Positions 19,001 to 25,976 of a stretch of DNA of 64,000 nucleotides are shown here, piece after piece. Within the stretch, counting starts at the first letter, position 1; each line of letters begins with the position of its first letter. Under the pieces are notes generated by a model. The model was not told where the DNA came from and searched no databases. It saw nothing but the letters and a program-made list of their open reading frames with translations. Origin of the DNA: an uncultured Flavobacterium sp. (GTDB taxonomy: Bacteria > Bacteroidota > Bacteroidia > Flavobacteriales > Flavobacteriaceae). Location of the stretch: contig NZ_OX638201.1 of assembly GCF_951805225.1 (NCBI RefSeq), positions 4,402,001 through 4,466,000 of the forward strand, read 5' to 3'. The translations under genes and the position numbers were made by a program.

Positions 19001-19284
19001 ATTCCATCATGAAATTTAGTCGCAGGAATTCTGGAAATTGCTGATACACCCGAAATATTCCAGCCATAACCAGCTATGCCATTCCCCCCTTGGCTATTAT
19101 ACCCCAAACTTATCTGTGGCAATATTCCATTGATCCCTGGAGGTACAGCAATTGGAATCGTATAATTTGCACCTCCAGACAAGGAAACAGACAATTGACC
19201 TTCTGTAACACCAACTTCTGTTGACTGCCCTGAAACCAAAAAACCAAACAATAAAAAAACAAGGGTTAAATATAAATTCTTCAT
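13021..19284 (-). CDS. SpvB/FG-GAP/RHS-repeat polymorphic toxin-like protein
   Basis: A 2087-residue exported giant. A Sec signal peptide (1-19) is followed by a SpvB-type domain (about 23-300: EGQLSVSLSGGANYTIPIAV, GYGWNISGVSAISR). Several FG-GAP/VCBS calcium-loop repeats come next (GDFDDDGKTD near 333, then GDFNGDGLTD, DFDGDGKSD, GDFNGDGKMD, DFNGDGKTD). A long array of YD/RHS repeats ends in the RHS core hallmark (RIYDPKLHRFLQPD ... NRYGYCWNNPVKYTDPSGE, ending at residue 1848). After it comes a 239-residue variable tip starting with a hydrophobic helix and Gly/Ala-rich, with no nuclease motif I can recognise. The layout matches TcB/TcC-like and RHS shells that encapsulate a toxin. It is in line with the small T9SS gene 5 bases upstream. 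Confidence 0.88.
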   Translation of the reverse strand: MKNLYLTLVFLLFGFLVSGQSTEVGVTEGQLSVSLSGGANYTIPIAVPPGINGILPQISLGYNSQGGNGIAGYGWNISGVSAISRIPATKFHDGIIDAVDFNSLDRFALDGQRLIVKNGTNGVYGVEKTVYETESFSSLKITSFGVNPIGAKYGPAYFLVEYPDGSKAYYGNSADSRSVTDWAITYWENPQGVRISYAYSLDNNTLDIASIKYGSVTTQTPINEIKFKYDTKKRGEQAYIGGLSITRNAILKEINVVGNGIGFRNYLLKQEETSLGYDRLISITEKNGDNSKSYNPTTFSYDTTVSDVPMIINNPATIGMSGVNYANTDYISGDFDDDGKTDIILYSKIEGLKNNYTLYSSLVPGGYSTGSLENVGTFENIFPVAFLSSDNKMLPQGWGILRKTDKNCTISIYGKGSTFAAFKHYEKQYNFSKTVTKASNWSYCDPKDYTGVILENIPIEYLSGDFNGDGLTDVIAIEKSFYYDMKVCNFGNKTTEYQRPLYKGGTAHFFNLDRRITSNEPENIGSIENNDTSIKKYFVADFDGDGKSDIYVFESNFIKVYTLNKDNKLVLLFQNDIADASMDLNRQILFGDFNGDGKMDFVIPQKDNEDSWNFYFSTGTKFYKLNTPIGLAYYTSAVGYYGVVGFPTNTYSLNEGTFIANDFNGDGKTDILYQQNLTVEYIMGDKDMYARKGEPQVTKLVLLENMSCTGSAISFNLINKSSQLAGVKRNSIPVFTNHNKINQNLEYSLISDNAIISFNSPKDNRVDVLLKGITTGNGVKEIITYKPLQQDPYEPVYTPTALTGIYPNIDIVVASGVKIVSFLEKQSKDVNKKQQFLYAGAVSNTEGLGFLGFRSTVRTNWYDDDSGMISTIAKNDITLRGSNTENYTVLELGSPLMPSSNQTARTITKEGSYTVSGTDHLVATQSITLKPDTWIKPGSTFSAKINEEANNNSPNTPSSFITKSLLTYESELLPNKVFKIKNIKTKQFNGLDDTSTETNNIEFDQYNNILKSSTVLKEAGTIVQTTTGTVTYKTPTVSPYIIGRPESKIQTVAVTGDISRSEEVYEYNDKQLLSRIKKKANVATNYLIEDNSYDGFGNITEKTITATGLTPRVTSYGYDLSGRFLIKSTDIEGLSTSFVYNTDGTLKSETNPYGLTTSYLYDSWSKKTTTTDYLGKKNNYTYTRSGQETIVTSTADDGSVSEETFDDLGRKIKVGVKNIMGSFSYIDYVYDIHDRNYKISEPYFGSTGTQWSETKYDIYGRVIKSIAFTGKVTDITYSVLTTTINDGTKSKTSVKNAMGNVVSMTDNPGGTIKYTYFANGSLSESDYAGVKTTIKQDIYGRKERLIDSSAGTYIYKYNEFGELKSEETPNGTTTYVLDDVGKLSQKTIKGPITDSQTTYSYDPLSKLLTLSKFDDFANGTKTILNSITYDAFKRINKTVETTPYAVFTKEVSYDSFGRINTETSTAISGGKSSSKTIKNSYKNGSHWQLLDNATNAVLWQNNTVNARGQLTSAQNGPTTITNNYDVYGLASQSKYDKTASSINILTLNTVFDAKKGNLTSRTNSLFSRNESFKYDTQDRLIEFTNVKGLQEKQLYDDQGRITQNDLGTYSYSKDNPYQNASIVTTPEALIYYTTKPSQIITYNTFKSPVLIDEKGIDKISFAYNDNSSRTAMFYGGLQDKILDRPLKKYYSGDGSMEIKENSLTGTFEFITYIDGDGYSAPIVFRSTNTAEDYLYLQRDYQGSIVAITNQAGAVVEKRLFDAWGAIVSVQDGAGNKLTGLTVLDRGYTGHEHLQSAGFINMNGRIYDPKLHRFLQPDNFVQDPFNTQNFNRYGYCWNNPVKYTDPSGEIVPLVIVGIIVVSAAINVYQNWDNITGGTGKFSDIKWDKFTGYTVSGAASGALTVYGGPYGVVIGAGVQSFMNSAIKGENMQQTLINTGSAVAGGFVTRGIGLKFDATFTNGLIGGNNALNSIITGVTREVTSNFLGNVTTDLVRTGGKNPAESFKGALDPVNLGFSAIGGGFTGLSRFVSQPSYIPQTPSPLIYSLELRPITPFNINPSLVIPNYIIPGRNVIPPSFYAPKLKPQFKG

Positions 19285-19289
19285 AGCAT

Positions 19290-19736
19290 TTATTGTTTAA
19301 TGATTTTGATAGATTTCTCGCCCCCGTCTTTATATGAAAGTAATACTAGGTAAACACCTGTGGTATATTGTTGAAAAGGAATATTTAAATTGTTTAAACT
19401 GCTATTGGTTTGATAGGTTTGTAAAACCTGTCCTGTTATAGAATAGACATAAACAGTCGTTACATAATTGTCATTGACAAGCTGCCATTGCAAATACAAT
19501 TGTTCTTTTACAGGATTTGGATAATAAGAGATGACATCATTGGGTGAAAATTTCAATAAATCATCTTCGACAATGGCTTCAACTTCCTTGACCTGTTTTG
19601 CAGATGTTGATACACAAGTAATGCACAATGTTCTATTGATTTGATTTCCAGCTGCATCATAACCAAAAGTAAGCTTGGTTTGTGCATTTGAAGTAAAATA
19701 GAATAATAAGAAAAAAACTGGTAGATATTTACTCAT
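19290..19736 (-). CDS. Small T9SS-sorted protein with one YD repeat, leader gene of the RHS operon
   Basis: A 148-residue secreted protein. A signal peptide (1-18, ending SNAQ) is followed by a single YD/RHS-like motif (LTFGYDAAGNQINRTLC). A linker with CxxC (LCITC) comes next. The C-terminus is a type A T9SS sorting domain (about 70-148: YYPNPVKEQLYLQW, VYSITGQVLQTY, YTTGVYLVLL, KSIKIIKQ). It is encoded 5 bases before the SpvB/RHS giant and is clearly cotranscribed. The giant lacks a T9SS domain of its own, so this small protein may help bring the complex to the surface; that is inference. The YD motif hints that it docks with the RHS repeat array. Confidence 0.85.
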   Translation of the reverse strand: MSKYLPVFFLLFYFTSNAQTKLTFGYDAAGNQINRTLCITCVSTSAKQVKEVEAIVEDDLLKFSPNDVISYYPNPVKEQLYLQWQLVNDNYVTTVYVYSITGQVLQTYQTNSSLNNLNIPFQQYTTGVYLVLLSYKDGGEKSIKIIKQ

Positions 19737-19764
19737 AAGGCTTAAAAATTAAATACATTTCCTA

Positions 19765-19795
19765 CAAATATATATTTATAATTCAAATCCTACAA
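19765..19795 (-). promoter_or_regulatory. Promoter of the T9SS/RHS operon (shared element, copy C)
   Basis: On the minus strand: TTG (19795-19793), 20 bases, TATATTTG (19772-19765). This is a full TTG-N17-23-TAnnTTTG promoter, 29 bases before the ATG of the T9SS gene. The sequence TTTGTAGG occurs twice, 28 bases apart, and the second copy overlaps the -7 box. It aligns without gaps to the elements before tail-fibre-like paralogs 2 and 3. Confidence 0.7.
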
Positions 19796-19829
19796 AATAA
19801 AAAGATAAATAAAAAAATAAGCGCATAAA

Positions 19830-19855
19830 AAAAGCGAGACGTAAGTCTCGCTTTT
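19830..19855 (-). terminator. Terminator of the glmS operon
   Basis: AAAAGCGAGAC and GTCTCGCTTTT form an 11-bp perfect stem with a GTAA loop. It lies 24 bases after the glmS stop and before the T9SS gene promoter's transcript. Confidence 0.85.
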
Positions 19856-19878
19856 AAAATTATATTGTTTTATAAACC

Positions 19879-21729
19879 TTATTCTACAGTAACTGATTTT
19901 GCCAGATTACGTGGCTGATCGACATTACACCCTCTCATAACTGCAATATAATAAGATAGTAATTGCAAAGGAATAGTTGTAATCAATGGAGATAAAGCAT
20001 CTGAAGTTTCAGGAATCTCGATTACATAATCAGCCAATTCACGAACTTGTGTATCACCTTTAGTAACTACAGCGATAATTTTACCGCTTCTTGATTTTAT
20101 TTCTTGGATGTTACTTACAATTTTATCATAATGACCTTGTTTAGGCGCAATCACGATAACCGGCATATGCTCATCGATAAGCGCAATAGGACCATGTTTC
20201 ATCTCTGCAGCAGGATAACCTTCAGCATGAATATAAGAGATCTCTTTAAGCTTTAAAGCACCTTCTAATGCTACCGGAAAGTTATATCCACGACCTAAAT
20301 ATAAACAGTTTGGAGCATCTTTAAAAGCTGCTGCAATTTCTTTTGCTCTGTCGTTTGTTTCTAATGCTTCGGCTACTTTTTCAGGAATTATTTCTAATTC
20401 TTGTAAGTACGTATGAAAATCAGTGTTTGATAATGTTCCTTTTGCTTTTCCTAATCGCAAAGCAATCATAGTTAAAACTGTGATTTGCGTTGTAAAAGCT
20501 TTAGTTGAAGCAACTCCAATTTCAGGTCCTGCGTGTGTATAAGCACCTGCATGACTTTCTCTTGAAATAGATGAACCTACCACATTACAAACTCCAAAAA
20601 CAAAAGCACCGTTTTCTTTTGCCAATTTAATAGCTGCCATAGTATCTGCCGTTTCTCCTGATTGAGAGATTGCAATAACTACATCATTTTTATTGATGAT
20701 AGGGTTTCTGTATCTAAACTCAGAAGCATATTCCACTTCTACCGGAATACGGGTAAACTCTTCAAAAATATATTCTGCTACTAAACCTGCGTGCCATGAA
20801 GTACCACAAGCAACAATAATGATTCTGTCAGCGTTTAAGAATTTTTCAAGATTATCTTCAACACCAGCCATTTGAACAATTCCTTCATTTGCATGAAGTC
20901 TTCCTCTGTAAGTATCTTTTATAACACTTGGCTGCTCATAGATTTCCTTAAGCATGAAGTGATCATAACCTCCTTTTTCGATTTGCTCCAAATTCATTTG
21001 AAGTTCCTGAATATAAGGATCTACTAAAGAATCATCTTTTATTTTTCTAACTTTAAGAGGTTTGTGCAATCTGATATTTGCCATTTCACCATCTTCAAGA
21101 TAAATTGCATTCGAAGTATATTCGATAAACGGTGAAGCATCAGAAGCAATAAAAAACTCTCCTTCCCCAACCCCAATCGCTAATGGACTTCCTAATCTTG
21201 CAGCAACAATTTCGTTTGGATTCTTTTTGTCGAAAACTGCAATTGCATAAGCACCAACAACCTGATTTAAGGCTACCTGAACTGCTTTACCTAATTTAAT
21301 ACCTTCCTTTTTTTGAACTTCTTCAATTAAGTTCACTAAAACTTCAGTATCTGTATCCGATTTAAAAGTATAACCTCTTTTTTTTAATTCTTCTTTAAGC
21401 GGTGCATAATTCTCAATGATTCCATTATGAATAATAACCAACTCACCAGAATTTGAAAGATGTGGATGTGAGTTTACATCATTTGGAACTCCGTGTGTAG
21501 CCCAACGTGTATGCCCAATTCCTATACTTCCATTCGTCGTCAAATTATCTTTTGCTTTTGTTTCAAGATCTGAAACTTTACCTTTTGTTTTACAAAGTTT
21601 TATTCCGTCCTGGTCATCATACAACATAACACCAGCACTATCATATCCTCTGTATTCGAGTCGTTTTAATCCTTTGATTACAATAGGATACGCCTCTCTA
21701 TGACCGATATATCCAACAATTCCACACAT
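19879..21729 (-). CDS. glmS: Glutamine--fructose-6-phosphate aminotransferase (isomerizing)
   Basis: A 616-residue enzyme that makes glucosamine-6-phosphate from fructose-6-phosphate and glutamine, the first step to UDP-GlcNAc for peptidoglycan and LPS. Cys2 after processing of MCGIVGYIG is the glutaminase nucleophile. The N-terminal class II glutaminase domain spans about 2-220 (GHTRWATHG, HNGIIENY). Two SIS domains follow (IIIVACGTSWHAG, ISQSGETADT, CLYLGRGYNFPVALEGALKLKE). It ends AKSVTVE, the conserved C-terminal tail of the family. It is the last gene of a three-gene operon, 9 bases after the DUF4270 gene. Length and motifs are standard; no glmS ribozyme is present, as expected outside Firmicutes. 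Confidence 0.98.
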   Translation of the reverse strand: MCGIVGYIGHREAYPIVIKGLKRLEYRGYDSAGVMLYDDQDGIKLCKTKGKVSDLETKAKDNLTTNGSIGIGHTRWATHGVPNDVNSHPHLSNSGELVIIHNGIIENYAPLKEELKKRGYTFKSDTDTEVLVNLIEEVQKKEGIKLGKAVQVALNQVVGAYAIAVFDKKNPNEIVAARLGSPLAIGVGEGEFFIASDASPFIEYTSNAIYLEDGEMANIRLHKPLKVRKIKDDSLVDPYIQELQMNLEQIEKGGYDHFMLKEIYEQPSVIKDTYRGRLHANEGIVQMAGVEDNLEKFLNADRIIIVACGTSWHAGLVAEYIFEEFTRIPVEVEYASEFRYRNPIINKNDVVIAISQSGETADTMAAIKLAKENGAFVFGVCNVVGSSISRESHAGAYTHAGPEIGVASTKAFTTQITVLTMIALRLGKAKGTLSNTDFHTYLQELEIIPEKVAEALETNDRAKEIAAAFKDAPNCLYLGRGYNFPVALEGALKLKEISYIHAEGYPAAEMKHGPIALIDEHMPVIVIAPKQGHYDKIVSNIQEIKSRSGKIIAVVTKGDTQVRELADYVIEIPETSDALSPLITTIPLQLLSYYIAVMRGCNVDQPRNLAKSVTVE

Positions 21730-21738
21730 ATATATTTA

Positions 21739-23454
21739 TTAATTTGGTTTCGTGTAATAAACTTGGAGTTTTAGCCTTTTACTAGGATCTACATTAGATG
21801 TTCCTCCATACAAAATCGTACCTAACGGCCCCATAACTGAACCGGCTGGCGCTTCAGAAATAACGTCGTTTTTCAACTTTAATTTATTCGACGCAACAAC
21901 ACTAATTCCTTCTGTTACTGCTAAGCCCAATCTAATATTTTTTACAGTAGCATCTTTTATAAGAGCTCTGATATGTTTTGTAATTCGAACTTTATAACTT
22001 ACTCCTCGTTGGGTAGTTGCATCAACCGCAATTATACCACCAAAAACAGCTCTATTTAGTTTTGAATCAAAAGCATTTGTACTACTATCAACATAATCAG
22101 CAATAATTGTATTATTATCCAGATCATATAGATAAACTCTTTTTGGCTCATTTACTAAATCCTCTTTTTTACCACTAGGATTGTAAGCCATCTTTTCTGC
22201 ATCTATGTAAAAAACTAAATTAGCCTCATTAACCAACCACTTTTTAACGATAACATTATGTCTGATTTCGTCTAATTCATCTGAAACACCATTAGGTTGG
22301 TTTACTAACTCATTCTTATCATTATATCCTATAACATCAGTTTTATTAAAAAGGTTAATAACAGCCAATGATCCCTGACCTCCTTTTAGATAAAGTCTGT
22401 CGTCACCAGTATCTTTATTTCTATTGGCAACCGCAGCTTTATAATCAGAATTTTGTACGTCATTAAGCAAATTTGCTGTTGCTCCTGACAAATTGATCGT
22501 TATGGTTTTATCTTCTGTTGTAGCTTCAGGATCCGTTGTAATCGCTGTTTTTGCTTTATACTTTATAGTGATTTTAGCAGGGCCAGCTGGTTTTAAAAAA
22601 TCCAACAATGCCATACATGACGGACTAGTACCTGATTTTTCAACCTGAAAATACAATCCTTTAAAATACTGCTGAAAAACATCTTGTGCTGAAAGATTTG
22701 CTGCCGAAGCATTTAAAATTTTCTTCTGAAAAAAAGCTTTATCCAAATCCAACTGCATTTGTGGCGCAGAATAAGTATCTGTATATACTACCGGATTGGC
22801 ATTGGCATCTACCGCAGTTTTAGTTACCGTTTGTAGTGGACTAAAAACGAATTCATCATTCTGTGCTTTATCAGTCGAGTTATTTAATCTTTCTGGCTTG
22901 CCTGTTGCAACATCCTTTACTCTATTATCATAAAAAAAAGGATTTTGATCTGTATAATATAATTGCCCTAAAAGAGAACCATTCCCATCATAATAACTAT
23001 TATACATTTGCGCTCCGGATTCATAAACACTAAGTTTAAGTTTTCCGTCTTTTGGTCCGTAAATAGAATCCAATGTATAAAAATTACCTCCTTTTGGATC
23101 AACCGCACCTTGTTTATAAAAATAAGGTACTGTAAGCACAACACTTTCTATAACTGGACTTTCACCAATAGTTGGTTTATATTCCGACAACGAAACCTGA
23201 CAAGCAAAATTTGCTGTAGTCTGACCAAAAACCTGATTATCATAAATTCCTAAACCAAAAAGCGGCAATGCGTTTGACTGAACAGGAGTTACTTCCTGAT
23301 TAAATGCCGTAACACTATATTGTTCAGGAACTAAATCAAAATGATTATCACCAATTAATTCGTCACCAATAGCGTTAAAATCTTTATCGCAAGAATACAA
23401 AAGAACAACAGTTGCAACTAATAGAATTTTCTTAATAAAAGAAGTATTATACAT
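21739..23454 (-). CDS. DUF4270 family outer-membrane lipoprotein
   Basis: A 571-residue lipoprotein with a lipobox ending LYSC (Cys22). The opening after the Cys, DKDFNAIGDELIGDNHFD, and repeated beta-rich segments such as SVVLTVPY are typical of DUF4270, a Bacteroidetes family. Members are often encoded between a glycogen-synthase-like gene and glmS, exactly as here. It lies 21 bases after the upstream gene and 9 bases before glmS, so all three are one transcript. Its function is not established; the context suggests cell envelope or polysaccharide work. Confidence 0.85.
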   Translation of the reverse strand: MYNTSFIKKILLVATVVLLYSCDKDFNAIGDELIGDNHFDLVPEQYSVTAFNQEVTPVQSNALPLFGLGIYDNQVFGQTTANFACQVSLSEYKPTIGESPVIESVVLTVPYFYKQGAVDPKGGNFYTLDSIYGPKDGKLKLSVYESGAQMYNSYYDGNGSLLGQLYYTDQNPFFYDNRVKDVATGKPERLNNSTDKAQNDEFVFSPLQTVTKTAVDANANPVVYTDTYSAPQMQLDLDKAFFQKKILNASAANLSAQDVFQQYFKGLYFQVEKSGTSPSCMALLDFLKPAGPAKITIKYKAKTAITTDPEATTEDKTITINLSGATANLLNDVQNSDYKAAVANRNKDTGDDRLYLKGGQGSLAVINLFNKTDVIGYNDKNELVNQPNGVSDELDEIRHNVIVKKWLVNEANLVFYIDAEKMAYNPSGKKEDLVNEPKRVYLYDLDNNTIIADYVDSSTNAFDSKLNRAVFGGIIAVDATTQRGVSYKVRITKHIRALIKDATVKNIRLGLAVTEGISVVASNKLKLKNDVISEAPAGSVMGPLGTILYGGTSNVDPSKRLKLQVYYTKPN

Positions 23455-23475
23455 GTTTAATTATAAAGTTAATTT

Positions 23476-24282
23476 TTAAAGACCCATCGTTTTATAGAAA
23501 TTTGTATACGCTTCAGCGAATGCATCTTTCGTGGCGAAAGGTAAAAAAGGTTTTCCTGAAGATTCTATAAATTTTGTTAAACTTGGAGATACATTTTCAG
23601 ATGCTATAATCACCGCATCCGAGTGTAAGATACTAGCCTTTAAGATGTTTTCGTAATTTGGCGTTTCTAAATCAGCAACTGATTCATGAGGAACTCCGTC
23701 AAATTTAACTTTGTTTATCATTTCCAAATCTAAATTTTCATCAAAAGATTGTCCATAAACAGAGGTTACAATCTTAGTTTCAGAAAACAAAGCTTCATTT
23801 TTGTAGTAATGTTTCATGTAAATTGGCAACATTGCAGCCAACCAACCGTGAACGTGGATAATATCCGGAACCCAATTCAGTTTTTTAACTGTCTCAACAA
23901 CTCCTTTTGCAAAAAATATTGCTCTCTCGTCATTATCAGGATATAAAACACCCTCTTCGTCAGCAAAAGTTGCTTTACGCTTAAAATATTCATCATTATC
24001 AATAAAATAAACCTGAATTCTCTCTTTCGGAATTGAAGCAACCTTAATAATCAATGGCATATCCAAGTCATTCACTACCAAATTCATTCCTGAAAGTCTA
24101 ATAACTTCATGCAATTGGTGTCTTCTTTCGTTGATATTTCCATATCTTGGCATGAAAATTCTTATCTGACCTCCTTGATCGTTAATCATTTTTGGAACGT
24201 CATAAGACATTAAAGAAACCTCATTTTCAGCCAAATAAGGCACGACTTCAGATGATACATATAATATCCTCTTATCTTTCAT
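23476..24282 (-). CDS. Glycogen/starch synthase catalytic-like (GT5 N-terminal domain) protein
   Basis: A 268-residue protein matching the N-terminal (ADP-glucose acceptor side) domain of GT5 glycogen synthase: RILYVSSEVVPYLAENEVSL, QIRIFMPRYGNINERRHQLH, PDIIHVHGWLAAMLPIYMKH. Full glycogen synthases have ~470-500 residues with a second Rossmann domain; that half is absent, so it is unlikely to be a working synthase by itself. The usual K-x-G-G-L-x-D motif after the first strand reads AENEVSL here. This short form is widespread next to panC in Flavobacteriaceae. It leads the operon with the DUF4270 gene and glmS and is divergent from panC. Role inferred as envelope or glycan-related, unproven. 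Confidence 0.8.
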   Translation of the reverse strand: MKDKRILYVSSEVVPYLAENEVSLMSYDVPKMINDQGGQIRIFMPRYGNINERRHQLHEVIRLSGMNLVVNDLDMPLIIKVASIPKERIQVYFIDNDEYFKRKATFADEEGVLYPDNDERAIFFAKGVVETVKKLNWVPDIIHVHGWLAAMLPIYMKHYYKNEALFSETKIVTSVYGQSFDENLDLEMINKVKFDGVPHESVADLETPNYENILKASILHSDAVIIASENVSPSLTKFIESSGKPFLPFATKDAFAEAYTNFYKTMGL

Positions 24283-24320
24283 AATAGTATTTTACTTAAT
24301 TTTTGGTAATAAAAACGTTG

Positions 24321-24328
24321 CAAAATTA
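24321..24328 (-). promoter_or_regulatory. -7 element for the glycogen-synthase-like/DUF4270/glmS operon
   Basis: TAATTTTG on the minus strand fits TAnnTTTG, 39 bases before the ATG. No TTG is in register upstream (a TTAG lies 22 bases away), so only the -7 box is claimed. Confidence 0.45.
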
Positions 24329-24359
24329 CAAAAATTTATGCAGTTTATAACTAATATAT

Positions 24360-24367
24360 TATGTTTG
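24360..24367 (+). promoter_or_regulatory. -7 element of panC, which decides its start
   Basis: TATGTTTG fits TAnnTTTG. It overlaps the first possible ATG at 24361, so translation from that ATG would need a transcript that starts earlier. This favours the ATG at 24391 as the real panC start. Confidence 0.45.
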
Positions 24368-24390
24368 CACTAAATTTTAATAATACTGGC

Positions 24391-25239
24391 ATGCATATTT
24401 TCTACGGTAAAGTAGCTTTGATAGCGTATTTAAAAACTATCAAAACGGCAAATTCAACCATTGGATTTGTACCAACAATGGGCGCTTTACACCAAGGGCA
24501 TTTAGCTTTAATGCAAAGATCACTTAAAGAAAATGACGACACAGTTGTGAGTATTTTTGTCAATCCAACGCAATTCAACAATCCTGAAGATCTCGAAAAA
24601 TACCCGCGAACACTTGAAGAAGACGTAAAAAAAATGCGAGGTTTAAGTGACAAAATGATTTTATATGCACCTTCTGTAGATGATATTTATGAAGGACACA
24701 CAATTTCACAATCTTTCGACTTCGACGGACTTGAAAATCAGATGGAAGGAAAGTTCAGACCTGGGCATTTTAACGGAGTCGGAACCATTGTAAAACGTCT
24801 TTTCGAAATCGTTACTCCTACAAATGCTTACTTTGGAGAAAAAGATTTTCAACAATTACAGATTGTTAAGAAAATGGTCGAAAAGAACGATTTACCTGTA
24901 AATGTTGTTGGTTGTCCAATTTTTAGAGAAGAAAACCAACTCGCAATGAGTTCCAGAAACGAGCGTCTAACGCCCGAAGAAAGGAAAGAAGCTTCAATTA
25001 TTTATAAAGTTTTGACTGAAGCCAAAGAAATATTCCAGACAAATACTCCTGAAGAAACCATCGCTTTTGTAGAAAATTCTTTCAAAGACAACAAAAAGTT
25101 TGACCTTGAATATTTTGTAATTGCTGACGAATCCACATTATTACCTATCGATCATAAGAGTAAAGACAAAAACTACCGTGCATTTATAGCGGTATTTGTT
25201 AATTCTATAAGACTGATTGATACCATTTCATTAAATTAA
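24391..25239 (+). CDS. panC: Pantoate--beta-alanine ligase (pantothenate synthetase)
   Basis: A 282-residue enzyme that condenses pantoate and beta-alanine with ATP to pantothenate, the last step of vitamin B5 synthesis. The HIGH-type nucleotide site reads PTMGALHQGH, followed by SIFVNPTQF, PGHFNGVGTIV, YFGEKDFQQL and the KMSKS-like MSSRNERL. An ATG 30 bases upstream (24361) is in frame, but it overlaps a -7 promoter box. The chosen start MHIFYGKVALIAYL gives the normal family N-terminus. panD follows after 14 bases, so both beta-alanine steps are cotranscribed. Confidence 0.96.
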   Translation: MHIFYGKVALIAYLKTIKTANSTIGFVPTMGALHQGHLALMQRSLKENDDTVVSIFVNPTQFNNPEDLEKYPRTLEEDVKKMRGLSDKMILYAPSVDDIYEGHTISQSFDFDGLENQMEGKFRPGHFNGVGTIVKRLFEIVTPTNAYFGEKDFQQLQIVKKMVEKNDLPVNVVGCPIFREENQLAMSSRNERLTPEERKEASIIYKVLTEAKEIFQTNTPEETIAFVENSFKDNKKFDLEYFVIADESTLLPIDHKSKDKNYRAFIAVFVNSIRLIDTISLN

Positions 25240-25253
25240 TTTACCTTTGCACC

Positions 25254-25604
25254 ATGCAAATTCAAGTTATAAAATCAAAAATTCATCGTGTAAAAGTAAC
25301 TGGCGCTGATTTAAATTACATTGGCAGTATTACTATCGACGAAACATTACTGGAAGCCTCAAACATTATTGAAGGTGAGAAAGTAGCTATTGTAAATATC
25401 AATAATGGTGAGCGTTTTGAAACTTACGCCATTAAAGGAGAAAAAAATTCAGGTGAGATCACACTAAATGGTCCCGCAGCAAGAAAAGTTCAAAAAGACG
25501 ATATTATCATCATTATATCCTATGCAACCCTGGAATTTGAAGAGGCTAAAACCTTCAAACCATGGATCATTTTCCCTAATGAGAACGACAATTCGTTAAC
25601 ATAA
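25254..25604 (+). CDS. panD: Aspartate 1-decarboxylase
   Basis: A 116-residue pyruvoyl enzyme that makes beta-alanine from aspartate and feeds PanC, encoded just upstream. The proenzyme self-cleaves between Gly24 and Ser25; here the site is YIGSI at residues 22-26, exactly placed. The conserved KIHRVKVTGADLNY opening, NGERFETYAI and GPAARKV blocks are all present. Length is standard for the family (115-130). Cytosolic tetramer by family knowledge. Confidence 0.97.
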   Translation: MQIQVIKSKIHRVKVTGADLNYIGSITIDETLLEASNIIEGEKVAIVNINNGERFETYAIKGEKNSGEITLNGPAARKVQKDDIIIIISYATLEFEEAKTFKPWIIFPNENDNSLT

Positions 25605-25976
25605 GATTTTCTTTTACACTTTACTCTTAATATTATTTGTCAAAATTATTTTTGAACAAAGAAGATTCCTTTTTTCTAAAAATAAAGAGAGAAATTTAAA
25701 CGCAAAGTTCGCAAAGCTAAATTGATAAAGCTTTGCGAACTTTGTGTTTTTATTTAAAATCCATATAAAAATATCTTAGCACACTTTGCGGTTAAAACAT
25801 TTTATTAATGCAAAATATTTTATACTGCTACGCAGGTTTTTATATTCATCCAAATAAAACAAATTTTCAATATAATTTTGATGTGTTTTAAACGTTCTCA
25901 TTGACAAAAAAGCAAATAAAGTACTATATTGCTACACTATTTCAATACTTTTTAATTCACTGAAATGCCACAAATC
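25605..25976. other. Intergenic region with a CGCAAAG-type hairpin
   Basis: About 370 bases without a gene. A long hairpin (25700-25748: AACGCAAAGTTCGCAAAGCT against AGCTTTGCGAACTTTGTGTT) lies 95 bases after panD. It belongs to the CGCAAAG repeat family seen at 30.5, 51.4 and 58.2 kb and may terminate the panCD transcript. Nothing else is recognised. Confidence 0.6.

Noticed and set aside
19879..21790. glmS ribozyme upstream of glmS
   Set aside because: The space between the DUF4270 gene and glmS is only 9 bases, so there is no room for it.
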